Below the pieces are notes generated by a model, which had not been told where the DNA came from, did no database searches, and saw nothing but the letters and a program-made list of their open reading frames with translations. Below are positions 8,616 to 17,551 of a DNA stretch of 64,000 nucleotides, one piece after another. The DNA is from Prodigiosinella aquatilis (GTDB lineage: Bacteria > Pseudomonadota > Gammaproteobacteria > Enterobacterales > Enterobacteriaceae), in assembly GCA_030388725.1 (NCBI GenBank), contig CP128857.1, positions 3,720,001 to 3,784,000 on the forward strand, given 5' to 3'. Positions within the stretch are counted from its first letter, which is position 1, and each line of letters begins with the position of its first letter. The translations under genes and the position numbers were made by a program.

Positions 8616-9371
8616 CTAATACTTGTGTTGTCCAGACTGATATTCATTTTGAAATTCAGTCAACAACGTTGCTTGCTCGTCAGTCAGAGCTAGGCTTTTC
8701 AGAAGTTCAGGTCTTCTAAGCCAGGTTCGGCCCAGCGACTGCTTCAAACGCCAGCGACGTATTTCAGCATGGTTGCCTGACAGCAGAACTGCCGGAGCTT
8801 CCATACCGGTCAACACATCAGGACGAGTGAAATGGGGGCAATCCAACAATCCATCCGCAAAAGAGTCCTCTTCTGCTGAAGCTTCATGACCCAGAACCCC
8901 CGGAATAAACCGGGACACGGAATCAATCAATGTCATTGCTGGCAATTCACCACCACTGAGAACGTAATCACCGATTGACCATTCTTCATCAATCTCAGTC
9001 TTGATTACGCGCTCATCAATTCCCTCGTATCGACCACAAACCAGAATCATCTTCTGATTAGTGGCAAGTTGACGTACGCCTTGCTGATCTAATTTGCGGC
9101 CCTGCGGTGACAGATAAATCACCTTCGCACCTTCGCCTGCCGCTGTTTTTGCTGCATGAATCGCATCCCGCAAAGGTTGCACCATCATCAGCATACCGGG
9201 GCCACCACCATAGGGGCGATCGTCTACGGTACGATGCCGATCGTAAGCGAAATCTCGCGGACTCCAATACTGTACGCTCAGCAGGCCATTTTTAACTGCC
9301 CGGCCTGTAACTCCGTAATCAGTAATGGCGCGGAACATCTCTGGAAACAGGCTGATAACCCCAATCCACAT
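8616..9371 (-). CDS. trmD: tRNA (guanine-37-N1)-methyltransferase
   Basis: 251 residues from the ATG at 9371 (MWIGVISLFPEMFRAITDYG). The frame is open 19 codons further upstream, but that extension is not in the family. It has the SPOUT/TrmD trefoil-knot signatures CGRYEGID and the SIGDYVLSGGELPAM loop. It methylates G37 of tRNAs reading CNN codons, using SAM, and prevents +1 frameshifting. The C-terminus is a few residues shorter than in E. coli (255). Operon with rimM and rplS. Confidence 0.97.
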   Translation of the reverse strand: MWIGVISLFPEMFRAITDYGVTGRAVKNGLLSVQYWSPRDFAYDRHRTVDDRPYGGGPGMLMMVQPLRDAIHAAKTAAGEGAKVIYLSPQGRKLDQQGVRQLATNQKMILVCGRYEGIDERVIKTEIDEEWSIGDYVLSGGELPAMTLIDSVSRFIPGVLGHEASAEEDSFADGLLDCPHFTRPDVLTGMEAPAVLLSGNHAEIRRWRLKQSLGRTWLRRPELLKSLALTDEQATLLTEFQNEYQSGQHKY

Positions 9372-9409
9372 AGTTTTGTTCCACCCGATATTACTATTCA
9401 GTACAGAGT

Positions 9410-9958
9410 TCAAAAACCAGGATCCCAATCTACTTCGATACGATGAGTAGAGAGGTCAACATGCTTGACAACCTGTTCAGTCAGGAACGGGATCAACCGC
9501 TCCTTGACTCCGTAAGCATCTTTCAGAGTAGCTCTTACTACTATGACGTCATTTGAACCGGTTTCCATCATATCAGTGACTTTCCCCAGCTCGTAACCAG
9601 CAGTGGTCACAACCTCACAGCCAATAAGATCCTTCCAGTAATAATCACCCTCTCCCAGTTCAGGTAACTGCGCTGAATCAACGATAATTTCACAATTCGT
9701 CAGTAAATTCGCAGTTTCCCGATCATCAACATCTTTAATTTTGATGACCAGATCCTGATTATGGTGCTTCCAGCTCTCAATTTCGATAAGCTGCCAACGA
9801 CCTTTGTTCTGGATAAACCAGGGTTGATAGTCAAAAATACTTTCGGCGTCTTCGGTGGATGAAAACACTCTGAGCCAACCCCTGATACCATACGTTGACC
9901 CCATTTTACCCATCACAACCGGGCTAACGGGAGCATGCGAGCTAAGTTGATTGCTCAT
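9410..9958 (-). CDS. rimM: 16S rRNA processing / 30S maturation factor RimM
   Basis: 182 residues from ATG 9958, the E. coli length; a GTG three codons upstream is in frame but less likely. N-terminal beta-barrel (VVMGKMGSTYGIRGWLRV) and C-terminal PRC-barrel (YYWKDLIGCEVV, ...RLIPFL). It binds S19 and assists maturation of the 30S head. Between rpsP and trmD in the conserved operon. Confidence 0.97.
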   Translation of the reverse strand: MSNQLSSHAPVSPVVMGKMGSTYGIRGWLRVFSSTEDAESIFDYQPWFIQNKGRWQLIEIESWKHHNQDLVIKIKDVDDRETANLLTNCEIIVDSAQLPELGEGDYYWKDLIGCEVVTTAGYELGKVTDMMETGSNDVIVVRATLKDAYGVKERLIPFLTEQVVKHVDLSTHRIEVDWDPGF

Positions 9959-9976
9959 TGTCACCACCGCAACAGA

Positions 9977-10225
9977 TTATGCTGCTTTCTTAACGTCTTT
10001 GATCAACGCAGAAACGCGATCAGAAACGGTAGCACCCTGACCAACCCAATGCTCAATACGGTCAAGATCCAAACGTAAGACTTCAGCCTGACCAGTTGCG
10101 ATCGGGTTGAAGAAGCCTACACGTTCAATAAAACGACCATCGCGCGCATTGCGGCTATCGGTCACGACGACTTGATAGAACGGGCGTTTTTTAGCGCCGC
10201 CACGAGCCAAACGAATTGTTACCAT
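9977..10225 (-). CDS. rpsP: 30S ribosomal protein S16
   Basis: 82 residues from ATG 10225 (MVTIRLARGGAKKRPFYQVVV), the E. coli length; the frame continues 20 codons upstream without support. An AAGAGGA ribosome site precedes it. First gene of the operon. Confidence 0.98.
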   Translation of the reverse strand: MVTIRLARGGAKKRPFYQVVVTDSRNARDGRFIERVGFFNPIATGQAEVLRLDLDRIEHWVGQGATVSDRVSALIKDVKKAA

Positions 10226-10254
10226 AACATCCTCTTTAGTGAATAAAACAGCCA

Positions 10255-10276
10255 GGCCCCATCGAGGAACGGGGCC
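10255..10276 (-). promoter_or_regulatory. GC-rich leader hairpin before rpsP
   Basis: GGCCCC (10255-10260) and GGGGCC (10271-10276) form a stem with a ten-base loop 30 bases upstream of rpsP. Transcribed on the minus strand it is followed by TGGCTGTTTTATT. It resembles an attenuator in the rpsP leader or an end-of-ffh hairpin; its activity is inferred. Confidence 0.4.
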
Positions 10277-10384
10277 CAGTGTCATATAAAAAGCCCGAAA
10301 AGTTTACTCATTTTGGCGCAAAAAGCAATCTAAAGCGTCTTTATCAAGTAAGACTTTATACGAGCCAGATTAAAATTGACGGTA

Positions 10385-11746
10385 TTAACGCCCCGAGAAT
10401 CCCGGTGGCATCATACCTTTCATACCGCGCATCATTTTGGCCAGACCGCCATTTTTCATCTTCTTCATCATGCGTTGCATATCATCAAACTGCTTCAACA
10501 AACGATTTACGTCCTGCACTTGCATCCCAGACCCCATTGCAATACGACGTTTACGGGAACCTTTGATGATGTCAGGTTTGGCACGTTCCTGCCGAGTCAT
10601 AGAGTTGATAATCGCTTCCATGCGCACCAGAACTTTATCATCCATTTGAGACTTCACATTGTCCGGTAATTGCCCCATCCCCGGCAATTTACTCATCATG
10701 CTGGCCATGCCGCCCATATTGCGCATCTGTTTTAGCTGATCCAGAAAATCAGTAAGATCGAATCCATCACCCTTTTTGAGTTTCTTGGCCAGTTTTTCAG
10801 CCTGAGTACGATCAACTTTGCTTTCAAGATCCTCAATCAGAGAAAGCACATCCCCCATGCCGAGAATGCGAGAAGCAATACGCTCAGGATAGAAAGGTTC
10901 AAGGGCTTCCGTTTTCTCACCTACACCCAGGAACTTAATCGGCTTACCAGTGATGTGACGGATAGAAAGTGCGGCACCGCCACGTGCATCACCATCAACC
11001 TTGGTTAGAATCACCCCAGTCAACGGTAGTGCTTCACTGAACGCTTTCGCGGTATTTGCCGCATCCTGTCCCGTCATGGCATCGACTACAAACAGGGTTT
11101 CTATCGGCTTAATCGCTGCATGAATCTGCTTGATCTCATCCATCATGGCGTCGTCGACATGCAAACGGCCAGCGGTATCCACCAACAGAACATCGTAGAA
11201 TTTCAGTTTGGCATGCTGTAGCGCACGGTTAACAATATCAATCGGTTTTTCCTGCGCATCTGACGCAAAGAAATCTACACCGACAGATTGAGCCAAGGTC
11301 TCCAACTGTTTAATGGCGGCAGGACGGTAAACGTCGGCAGAAACCACCAGCACTTTTTTCTTTTGCTTCTCACGCAGAAATTTACCCAGTTTTCCCACGC
11401 TGGTTGTTTTACCGGCCCCTTGCAGACCAGCCATCAGCACCACGGCAGGGGGCTGTGCGGCCAGATTTAGTTCGGCATTAACCTCCCCCATCGCAGCAGT
11501 CAGTTCATTTTTAACAATTTTGACAAACTCTTGCCCTGGCGTCAGACTCTTATTGACTTCTTGTCCTACCGATTGCTCTTTGACCCGGTTGATAAAATCA
11601 CGAACTACCGGCAAAGCCACATCAGCCTCAAGCAGAGCCATGCGCACTTCACGCAATGTTTCTTTAATATTCTCTTCAGTCAGCCGGCCACGGCCGCTAA
11701 TAGTGCGCAATGTGCGCGATAGTCGATCGGTTAAATTTTCAAACAT
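10385..11746 (-). CDS. ffh: Signal recognition particle protein Ffh
   Basis: 453 residues, full E. coli length. N domain (MFENLTDRLSRTLRTISGRG), GTPase domain with P-loop GLQGAGKTTSVGKL, DTAGRLHVD and TKVDGDARGG, and a Met-rich M domain ending KGMMPPGFSGR that binds 4.5S RNA and signal sequences. It delivers nascent inner-membrane proteins to FtsY. Transcribed away from ypjD, whose start is 172 bases upstream on the other strand. Confidence 0.98.
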   Translation of the reverse strand: MFENLTDRLSRTLRTISGRGRLTEENIKETLREVRMALLEADVALPVVRDFINRVKEQSVGQEVNKSLTPGQEFVKIVKNELTAAMGEVNAELNLAAQPPAVVLMAGLQGAGKTTSVGKLGKFLREKQKKKVLVVSADVYRPAAIKQLETLAQSVGVDFFASDAQEKPIDIVNRALQHAKLKFYDVLLVDTAGRLHVDDAMMDEIKQIHAAIKPIETLFVVDAMTGQDAANTAKAFSEALPLTGVILTKVDGDARGGAALSIRHITGKPIKFLGVGEKTEALEPFYPERIASRILGMGDVLSLIEDLESKVDRTQAEKLAKKLKKGDGFDLTDFLDQLKQMRNMGGMASMMSKLPGMGQLPDNVKSQMDDKVLVRMEAIINSMTRQERAKPDIIKGSRKRRIAMGSGMQVQDVNRLLKQFDDMQRMMKKMKNGGLAKMMRGMKGMMPPGFSGR

Positions 11747-11917
11747 ATCTCATGCTCAACGTAAAACTGGCCGCTACCGCGACGCGAATAGGGGAATTAT
11801 AACACGAAAGCCTTGCCAATCTCTGCGCTACTCGTGGATAACAAGTTGGTGCCTTTACTGACTAAGGCTATACTGACTCTCTATTTTACCCAGTTGATAT
11901 TTAATAACCTATTGTTT

Positions 11918-12712
11918 ATGTCTGTTTTCGCTATTGTGGCTTTAGCGGCCTATTCACTCAGCCTCGGACTGATTATCCCCAGTCTGGTGCGAAAAGACAG
12001 TGCCTATCGCCGTCTGGCTGTGGTATCCGCCACACTCGCCCTTGTCTGCCATGCAGTGGCGCTATATCAACGAATCTTTGATGTTCAGGTCGGACAGAAC
12101 CTGAGTCTGTTGAATATTGGGTCATTAATCAGCTTGATGATCTGTACGATAATGACCATTGTGGCATCACGCAATCGTGGCTGGTTTCTATTGCCTATTG
12201 TCTATACTTTTGCGTTGCTTAATCTGGTTTTTGCCAGCTTCATGCCTGGAGAATTTATCACGCATCTGGAAGCAAGACCGGGTCTTATGGTGCATATTGG
12301 CCTGGCGTTATTTTCCTACGCCACACTGATGATCGCCGCACTTTACGCGCTGCAACTGGCCTTTCTGGATTATCTGCTGAAAACCAAAAAGCTGGGTTTC
12401 GCAACGGATATGCCACCATTACTAAGCATAGAACGCAAAATGTTCCATATTACACAGGTCGGTGTTGTTCTACTCACACTTACATTGTGTACCGGTCTTG
12501 TTTATATGAACGACCTGCTGAACAACAGAGAAAATCTTCACAAAGCCCTTTTTTCCCTACTAGCCTGGTTTGTTTATATCCTGCTGTTATGGGGGCACTA
12601 TCATGAAGGATGGCGAGGTCGTCGGGTAGTATGGTTTAACCTGATTGGTGCATTATTACTGACGCTAGCCTATTTTGGCAGCAGGGTTATTCAAAACATT
12701 CTTGCTCACTAA
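11918..12712 (+). CDS. ypjD: Cytochrome c assembly (CcsA-like) inner-membrane protein YpjD
   Basis: 264 residues from ATG 11918 (MSVFAIVALAAYSLSLGLI). The frame is open 35 codons further, but E. coli YpjD (263 residues) starts at the equivalent point. Eight hydrophobic segments, with conserved VHIGLALFSYATLMIAALYALQL and WGHYHEGWRGRR; the CcsA/CcmC-like WGxxxxG-type heme-handling region is near the C-terminus. It is divergent from ffh, as in E. coli. Exact function is not established. Confidence 0.9.
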   Translation: MSVFAIVALAAYSLSLGLIIPSLVRKDSAYRRLAVVSATLALVCHAVALYQRIFDVQVGQNLSLLNIGSLISLMICTIMTIVASRNRGWFLLPIVYTFALLNLVFASFMPGEFITHLEARPGLMVHIGLALFSYATLMIAALYALQLAFLDYLLKTKKLGFATDMPPLLSIERKMFHITQVGVVLLTLTLCTGLVYMNDLLNNRENLHKALFSLLAWFVYILLLWGHYHEGWRGRRVVWFNLIGALLLTLAYFGSRVIQNILAH

Positions 12713-12718
12713 ATTAAA

Positions 12719-12752
12719 AAAAAGAGAGCCACCAAACACTAAGCTCTCTTTT
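12719..12752. terminator. Bidirectional terminator between ypjD and luxS
   Basis: AAAAGAGAGC (12720-12729) pairs with GCTCTCTTTT (12743-12752), giving a ten-base stem with A and T runs on both sides. It lies between the convergent ypjD and luxS stops, so it can serve both. Confidence 0.85.
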
Positions 12753-12777
12753 CCACTGCATATGGAAAGTTAACCCA

Positions 12778-13293
12778 CTAAATATGCAACTCAGCTAATT
12801 TATCCTTCGGCAGTGCCAAATCGTCATTTCTATTTACTAACACATCCTTTTCCAGGATATGACGAGCAATATCCTGCGCTTCCTCCAAAGAATGCATAGT
12901 ATAACTTCCGCACTGATACTCATTGAGCTCCGGGATTTTACGCTGATCAGTGACTTTCAGTACATCTGCCATTGCTGCTTTCCAAGCCTCAGCAACGCGT
13001 TGTTCTGCTGGCGTACCAATCAGACTCATATAAAAACCCGTACGACAACCCATAGGGGAAATATCAACAATTTCCACGCCATCTCCATTCAGATGATCGC
13101 GCATAAACCCCGCAAACAAATGCTCCAGCGTATGAATACCCCGCTCTGGCATGATTTCAGAATTCGGGCGACAAAAACGCAAGTCAAAAACAGTAATCGT
13201 GTCACCATGAGGGGTTTTCATGATTTTTGCGACACGAACTGCAGGAGCGTCCATTCGGGTATGGTCTACGGTAAAACTATCTAGTAATGGCAT
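12778..13293 (-). CDS. luxS: S-ribosylhomocysteine lyase (AI-2 synthase)
   Basis: 171 residues, the normal length. The metal site HTLEH is at about residues 54-58, with the catalytic Cys in PMGCRTGFYM and a further metal-binding Cys in the NEYQCGSYTMHS segment. It cleaves S-ribosylhomocysteine to homocysteine and DPD, the AI-2 precursor. A strong GAGGAGGTGG site precedes the ATG. The sRNA gene micA is divergent immediately upstream. Confidence 0.98.
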   Translation of the reverse strand: MPLLDSFTVDHTRMDAPAVRVAKIMKTPHGDTITVFDLRFCRPNSEIMPERGIHTLEHLFAGFMRDHLNGDGVEIVDISPMGCRTGFYMSLIGTPAEQRVAEAWKAAMADVLKVTDQRKIPELNEYQCGSYTMHSLEEAQDIARHILEKDVLVNRNDDLALPKDKLAELHI

Positions 13294-13335
13294 CTTGCCA
13301 CCTCCTCATCGAAAAAATTATTTTTCTCGTTTACA

Positions 13336-13364
13336 GGAAACTTTTCTGATCAGTACGAGTCATA
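13336..13364 (+). promoter_or_regulatory. Sigma-E-type promoter of micA
   Basis: GGAAACTT at 13336-13343 resembles the sigma-E -35 (GGAACTT). TCATA at 13360-13364 resembles the -10 (TCAAA/TCTGA), seven bases before the micA start at 13371. E. coli micA is sigma-E dependent, so this supports envelope-stress control here. Confidence 0.6.
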
Positions 13365-13370
13365 GTATAT

Positions 13371-13452
13371 GAAAGACGCGCATTTATTATCATCATCCCT
13401 AATTATCATTATCAGATATTTCTTTTGGCCACATTACTCATGTGGCCTTTTT
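13371..13452 (+). ncRNA. micA: MicA small RNA
   Basis: The 5' end GAAAGACGCGCATTT and the following ATCATCATCCCT are nearly identical to the seed region of E. coli MicA. The 3' end is a GGCCACAT/ATGTGGCC hairpin (13427-13434 and 13440-13447) with a T-rich tail. As in E. coli, it lies between luxS and gshA on the opposite strand. MicA is an Hfq-binding sRNA that represses outer-membrane proteins such as OmpA under sigma-E. The middle (13395-13425) is longer and more diverged than in E. coli. Confidence 0.92.
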
Positions 13453-13462
13453 CTTTTTGATA

Positions 13463-15016
13463 CTAATGAGTGGCCAAATACTCATCGAAACTCACTGTAT
13501 CGCTTGCTTCCAACTGACGCTGATGTTGCCAGGAACGTGCACTTTCCGCCGCCAATCGAGACTCTGACAATATCTCCAACGGCTCCTGCAACAAGATTTC
13601 CCGGTACTGTCCAGACAATCTCAGCCCGACACTGCCACTGCTGCTTTCCAACATCATAGATAATAATCGTCCAGAGAAAGTACTCTCAGGGTCGTCAAAA
13701 CCACCGACTAGCTGATCACAGACTTGCTGATAATAAGGTTTATCATTCTCATGATCTAACAATTCCGCAACACGTCGTAAATCGGTAAATAATCTACGTC
13801 CCACATCAGCCAAGAGCTGCTGTTCAGACTCGCACCCCATACCAATGGTTTGACCAGGCTTACGCCCTTCCAGAATAACCCGGTTCCAGTTCTTACGTGT
13901 ACAAAGCAGCTCATCCGCACTCATCTCCGGAGCATCCGCCAATGTACACCAGATTAAGAACAGATCGAGAAAACGTACCTGCTCAGCACTGACACCTGTC
14001 GGCGAGAACGGATTGATATCCAATGACCGTACTTCAATATATTCGACACCGCCACGTAATAACGCATCAGAAGGAGACTCATCTGTACGTGTAACACGCT
14101 TAGGTCTAATCGGAGCATACAATTCATTTTCTATTTGTAACACATTTGTGTTCAACTGCAGATAGTGCCCCTCTTTTTTCACCCCAATCCGAGCATAATC
14201 CTCTGATGGTGTTTTTATCGCCCGCTTCAGTGCCGAAACATAAGTCTCAAGATTATTGAAAGTAATCCCAAGATTGCTTTGCGATTTGTTGGTATAACCC
14301 AAATCACTAAGGCGCAACGACGTTGCATAAGGAAGGTAACACATCCCGTTTTCTGTACGTTCAAAAGGTATTGAGGTTTCCCTGCCTTGCAGGAATGATT
14401 GACAGATAGCCGGTGAAGCACCGAATAAATACGGAATAATCCAACCGAAACGATAATAATTTCGTATCAATTGGAAATAACCGGTAGAAATGTCGGATTT
14501 ACCGCTAATCTCATCCTCAACACCAGCCCGGGCACGCCAGAAGGACATCGGCAGAGAAAAATTATAATGTACTCCTGAAATGGTTTGCATCAGCGCACCA
14601 TACCGATTTTTTAATCCTTCCCGGTACAATGTTTTAAATCGCCCAATATTAGAGGAGCCATACTGCGCCAGCTCAATATCCTGTTCTGCAGCAATAAAGC
14701 ACGGCATACTCAGTGGCCACATCCGCTCTTCACCAAGATTGCGGGCGACATAACGGTGGATATCACGCAAGAAGGTAAGAAGATGATCAACGTCTCTATC
14801 CACCGGAGTAATAAACTCTAATAGAGTTTCAGCGAAATCCGTTGTAATCCAAGGGTGCGTCAACGCTGCCCCTAGTTGTTCCGGGTGTCCCGTATTAGCC
14901 AGATGTCCGTTTGCCATAATACGCAATGTTTCGCGCTCAATTCCTCGTTGGATCCCCTTTATAGCCTGAGGATTTTTTTCCAGCCAGGAAAGCGCCTGTG
15001 ATACGTCCGGGATCAA
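13463..15016 (-). CDS. gshA: Glutamate-cysteine ligase
   Basis: 517 residues (E. coli 518). The start is TTG at 15014-15016 (reading MIPDVSQALSWLEK), preceded by GGGAGG, as in E. coli gshA, which also starts with TTG. It carries the type 1 GCL blocks GIERETLRI, PFSPTGVSAEQVRFLD and RSLDINPF. It catalyses ATP-dependent gamma-glutamylcysteine formation, the first step of glutathione synthesis. No clear terminator follows; the hairpin beyond its end belongs to micA. Confidence 0.97.
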   Translation of the reverse strand: MIPDVSQALSWLEKNPQAIKGIQRGIERETLRIMANGHLANTGHPEQLGAALTHPWITTDFAETLLEFITPVDRDVDHLLTFLRDIHRYVARNLGEERMWPLSMPCFIAAEQDIELAQYGSSNIGRFKTLYREGLKNRYGALMQTISGVHYNFSLPMSFWRARAGVEDEISGKSDISTGYFQLIRNYYRFGWIIPYLFGASPAICQSFLQGRETSIPFERTENGMCYLPYATSLRLSDLGYTNKSQSNLGITFNNLETYVSALKRAIKTPSEDYARIGVKKEGHYLQLNTNVLQIENELYAPIRPKRVTRTDESPSDALLRGGVEYIEVRSLDINPFSPTGVSAEQVRFLDLFLIWCTLADAPEMSADELLCTRKNWNRVILEGRKPGQTIGMGCESEQQLLADVGRRLFTDLRRVAELLDHENDKPYYQQVCDQLVGGFDDPESTFSGRLLSMMLESSSGSVGLRLSGQYREILLQEPLEILSESRLAAESARSWQHQRQLEASDTVSFDEYLATH

Positions 15017-15102
15017 ATCGACCTCCCGCTATTGATTTTAATGATGGTAAGCATAGTAAAGGCTACATGGAGCTCACCAGATATGATTACAACTGTTCAG
15101 GA

Positions 15103-15505
15103 TCACCATCCATGCCTTGAAGAGTGATCCTTGTCAAAAACGATATAGCGCAAGACATTATCAACAAAGAGATAAAGAGTCACCCTTACCAGGGCGTACG
15201 CAACCAGCCAACACACATAATAAATCGCCTATTACCGGAACCCAGCTAAATAATAGTGCAGTTGGACTATGATGGCGTAACTGGCGCATTGCCATTTCAA
15301 CACGAGACAACCGTTCCAATTCAGGTAAAAAATGGCCAATAACAAGATTGCTTAATCTTTCAGCACATTCCTCAAGGTTACGATGGGTATCAATAGCATA
15401 AGTCCAGTGCTATTCATCACTAAAGGTGATCAGCAACGCCTCGAAATCTGGCGGGGAGTAAGGTGGCACTTAGAAAACAGCGCCAGAACAGGGAGCTCCC
15501 CCTCG
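15103..15505 (-). pseudogene. yqaA: Degenerate yqaA (DedA-like membrane protein)
   Basis: The minus strand between gshA and yqaB holds pieces of YqaA in different frames. One reads SATLLP, another FEALLITFSDE then a stop. A third reads LSNLVIGHFLPELERLS and ALLFSWVPVIGDLLCVLAG. A fourth resumes with VTLYLFVDNVLRYIV up to a stop at 15103-15105. These align in order with E. coli YqaA (SATLLPGNSE, LTNVILGRFF, LLLSWMPVVGDLLCLLAGW, KALRYVAVA). At least two frameshifts and an internal stop make it non-functional. The order gshA-yqaA-yqaB is the ancestral one. Confidence 0.8.
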
Positions 15506-15513
15506 GGTTCCGC

Positions 15514-16080
15514 TCAAAATGTTCTTACATCAACAACGGCCATATGAGCCCGTTCTGCCGCCTGAATACCATAATCGGCATCTTCAAAAACAACACAATG
15601 TTCAGGCGCCACTGCGATAAGTTCGGCGCAGCGCAGGAAAGTATCAGGGAAAGGCTTATGATTTTGCACATCATCCGCACCGACAACAGCACCAAAATAA
15701 TGACGTAATCCAAGATGCCGCAACAGGCGTTCTGCCAAGGCTCGCGAACTACCGGTACCGACAGCCATTGGGCGGAGACCATAATACTTTTTGACGACGT
15801 CTATCAATGGCAGAGGTTTTACCGCATCCAGCAACATTGATTCTGCAATAGCCATTTTTTCAGCAGCAAGCATATAAGGATCAAGTTTGACCTGATGGCT
15901 GGTAATAATAGATTGCGCAATACGCCAGGTTGGAGATCCATTCAATGCTGTCATGGCGACACTATCATAATGCATCCCATACGTTGCTAACACCTGTTGC
16001 CATGCTCTACGGTGTATTGGTTCAGTATCGAGGATGGTGCCATCCATATCAAAGATCAAACCTTGATAGTGATCGTACAT
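15514..16080 (-). CDS. yqaB: HAD-superfamily fructose-1-phosphate phosphatase YqaB
   Basis: 188 residues from ATG 16080, the E. coli length; five further codons upstream are open. HAD motif I DMDGTILDTEP near residue 12, motif II-like VGTGSSRA, and motif IV FEDADYGIQAA. It dephosphorylates fructose-1-phosphate and 6-phosphogluconate-like substrates. The neighbour yqaA is dead, but this gene looks intact. Confidence 0.93.
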   Translation of the reverse strand: MYDHYQGLIFDMDGTILDTEPIHRRAWQQVLATYGMHYDSVAMTALNGSPTWRIAQSIITSHQVKLDPYMLAAEKMAIAESMLLDAVKPLPLIDVVKKYYGLRPMAVGTGSSRALAERLLRHLGLRHYFGAVVGADDVQNHKPFPDTFLRCAELIAVAPEHCVVFEDADYGIQAAERAHMAVVDVRTF

Positions 16081-16275
16081 CACGACTCCAGTCACTAAAA
16101 AAGAGCTTCTACTTTAACGTAAAGTAAAAACATTGTCTCTGACTCAATAACCACAATAAAATCATACAATTACAGAAAAATTGGGCAAACATCAGGCTAT
16201 GAAAGCAGGACTATAAGATAAATTTCAGAAAACGGCTGAAGAAGGGAAAAGCTACATGGATGAAACGAATCAATA

Positions 16276-16352
16276 TGGTGCATCCGGGAGGATTCGAACC
16301 TCCGACCGCTCGGTTCGTAGCCGAGTACTCTATCCAGCTGAGCTACGGATGC
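16276..16352 (-). tRNA. tRNA-Arg (anticodon ACG)
   Basis: 77 bases including encoded CCA. Read on the minus strand it starts GCATCCGTAGCTCAG with anticodon ACG in GGCTACGAA, and has a standard T-loop (GGTTCGAATC). First of three identical copies in tandem, equivalent to the E. coli argQZYV cluster. Confidence 0.98.
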
Positions 16353-16411
16353 CTACTGAGATAACAGAATCGTTTGTGTTTCAATATGAGAGGAAGAGAA
16401 CAACAGGCTAA

Positions 16412-16488
16412 TGGTGCATCCGGGAGGATTCGAACCTCCGACCGCTCGGTTCGTAGCCGAGTACTCTATCCAGCTGAGCTACGGATGC
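16412..16488 (-). tRNA. tRNA-Arg (anticodon ACG)
   Basis: Identical 77-base copy with encoded CCA, 59 bases from the previous one; same anticodon loop. Confidence 0.98.
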
Positions 16489-16563
16489 ATTATATTTTAC
16501 TGAAAACTCTCTTTTTTATCCGAGTTCATTAGATGATCCCGACAAAAAAACACGCCCACTAAA

Positions 16564-16640
16564 TGGTGCATCCGGGAGGATTCGAACCTCCGACCGCTCG
16601 GTTCGTAGCCGAGTACTCTATCCAGCTGAGCTACGGATGC
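16564..16640 (-). tRNA. tRNA-Arg (anticodon ACG)
   Basis: Third identical 77-base copy with encoded CCA. It is the one nearest tRNA-Ser, only seven bases away, so the four tRNAs are probably one transcript. Confidence 0.98.
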
Positions 16641-16647
16641 ATATTAA

Positions 16648-16740
16648 TGGCGGTGAGGGAGGGATTCGAACCCTCGATGCAGCTTTTGACCGCATACTCC
16701 CTTAGCAGGGGAGCGCCTTCAGCCTCTCGGCCACCTCACC
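16648..16740 (-). tRNA. serV: tRNA-Ser (anticodon GCT)
   Basis: 93 bases with encoded CCA and a long variable arm. On the minus strand it starts GGTGAGGTGGCCGAGAGG with anticodon GCT. It reads AGC/AGU and corresponds to E. coli serV, which also heads the Arg tRNA cluster. Confidence 0.97.
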
Positions 16741-17041
16741 TTACACTACCTATGATTACTTTTTGATTTCTCGTTCAGTGCTCACCGGTACTGCGTGGCG
16801 CACATATTACTTTCCAGGACTTATAAGTCAAACAATTTTTCCCTTCTCATGTTTGTTTGCACAATTCGCACCCAACACGGATGGATTGACAACAAAATGA
16901 ATATATTATCAACAGGAAAACAACTGATTATCCTGTATCGGACAGGATGTGAATACAAAAAATAAAAATGAGGAGAGCTAAAAATTCGAATAAAAAACCA
17001 GGACAACAATAGCGCCTCGTGAGAGCGAGACGCATTGTGAA
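16741..17041. other. Intergenic region between tRNA-Ser and csrA
   Basis: 301 bases with no credible ORF. Read on the minus strand it carries the csrA 3' end and then presumably the tRNA operon promoter. The only structure seen is the hairpin at 17012-17033. Confidence 0.6.
17012..17033 (-). terminator. Possible csrA terminator hairpin
   Basis: GCGCCTCG (17012-17019) pairs with CGAGACGC (17026-17033), eight pairs including one G-U. The T tract on the minus strand (complement of AAAAAA at 16992-16997) is about 14 bases away, so it is a weak candidate. Confidence 0.35.
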
Positions 17042-17227
17042 TCAATAAGATGTTGGCTGAGACTTCTCTGCCTGAATACGTTGGTAAATCTCTTCGCGGT
17101 GCACAGAAACTTCTTTAGGCGCATTCACACCAATACGAACCTGATTGCCCTTTACTCCTAGTACGGTAACCGTTACCTCATCGCCAATCATGAGGGTTTC
17201 GCCAACTCGACGAGTTAAAATAAGCAT
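17042..17227 (-). CDS. csrA: Carbon storage regulator CsrA
   Basis: 61 residues, starting MLILTRRVGETLMIGDEV, with the RNA-contacting GVNAPKEVSVHREEIYQRI region intact. The dimer binds GGA motifs in mRNA leaders and controls carbon metabolism, motility and, in soft-rot bacteria (as RsmA), exoenzymes. In the conserved position between alaS and tRNA-Ser. Confidence 0.98.
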   Translation of the reverse strand: MLILTRRVGETLMIGDEVTVTVLGVKGNQVRIGVNAPKEVSVHREEIYQRIQAEKSQPTSY

Positions 17228-17551
17228 TCTTTGCTCCTTGAAAGATTATAAAGAGTCAGGTCTCTTCGTTCTCTCGCCATTATCCATCATGTGCCGAGAA
17301 AACGTAAACCTAGATGACAATAATTGCCTCATCATCCCACTCATAGCTTGTTACTAATGTTAAGTTTAGCCGATATAAGACAGCTTGCGTTTTTTGTTAT
17401 CACAACCAGACCAAGGCATATTCTGCATTCAATACTCTGAAAGAGACACACGATTCGTCTTGTTTACGGTCATCCTTTACCGCAGGCCAAAAACGCCAAA
17501 ACCATTAAGAGTCATGGCGTTTTGCCAGGATAGCGCTTGGTATAATAATAC
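17228..17551. other. alaS-csrA intergenic region
   Basis: 324 bases without an ORF. It holds the alaS terminator (17490-17523) and, nearer csrA, what should be the csrA promoters and leader. No other structure was recognised. Confidence 0.6.
17490..17523 (-). terminator. alaS terminator
   Basis: AAAACGCCA (17490-17498) pairs with TGGCGTTTT (17515-17523). On the minus strand the stem ends in TTTTT. It begins about 30 bases after the alaS stop. Confidence 0.75.

Noticed and set aside
13427..13452. Hairpin read as a gshA terminator
   Set aside because: The T run is on the plus strand, opposite to gshA; together with the upstream sequence it is the MicA terminator.
15463..15708. 81-codon plus-strand ORF
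   Set aside because: Antisense to yqaB and the yqaA remnant, which explain the region on the minus strand.
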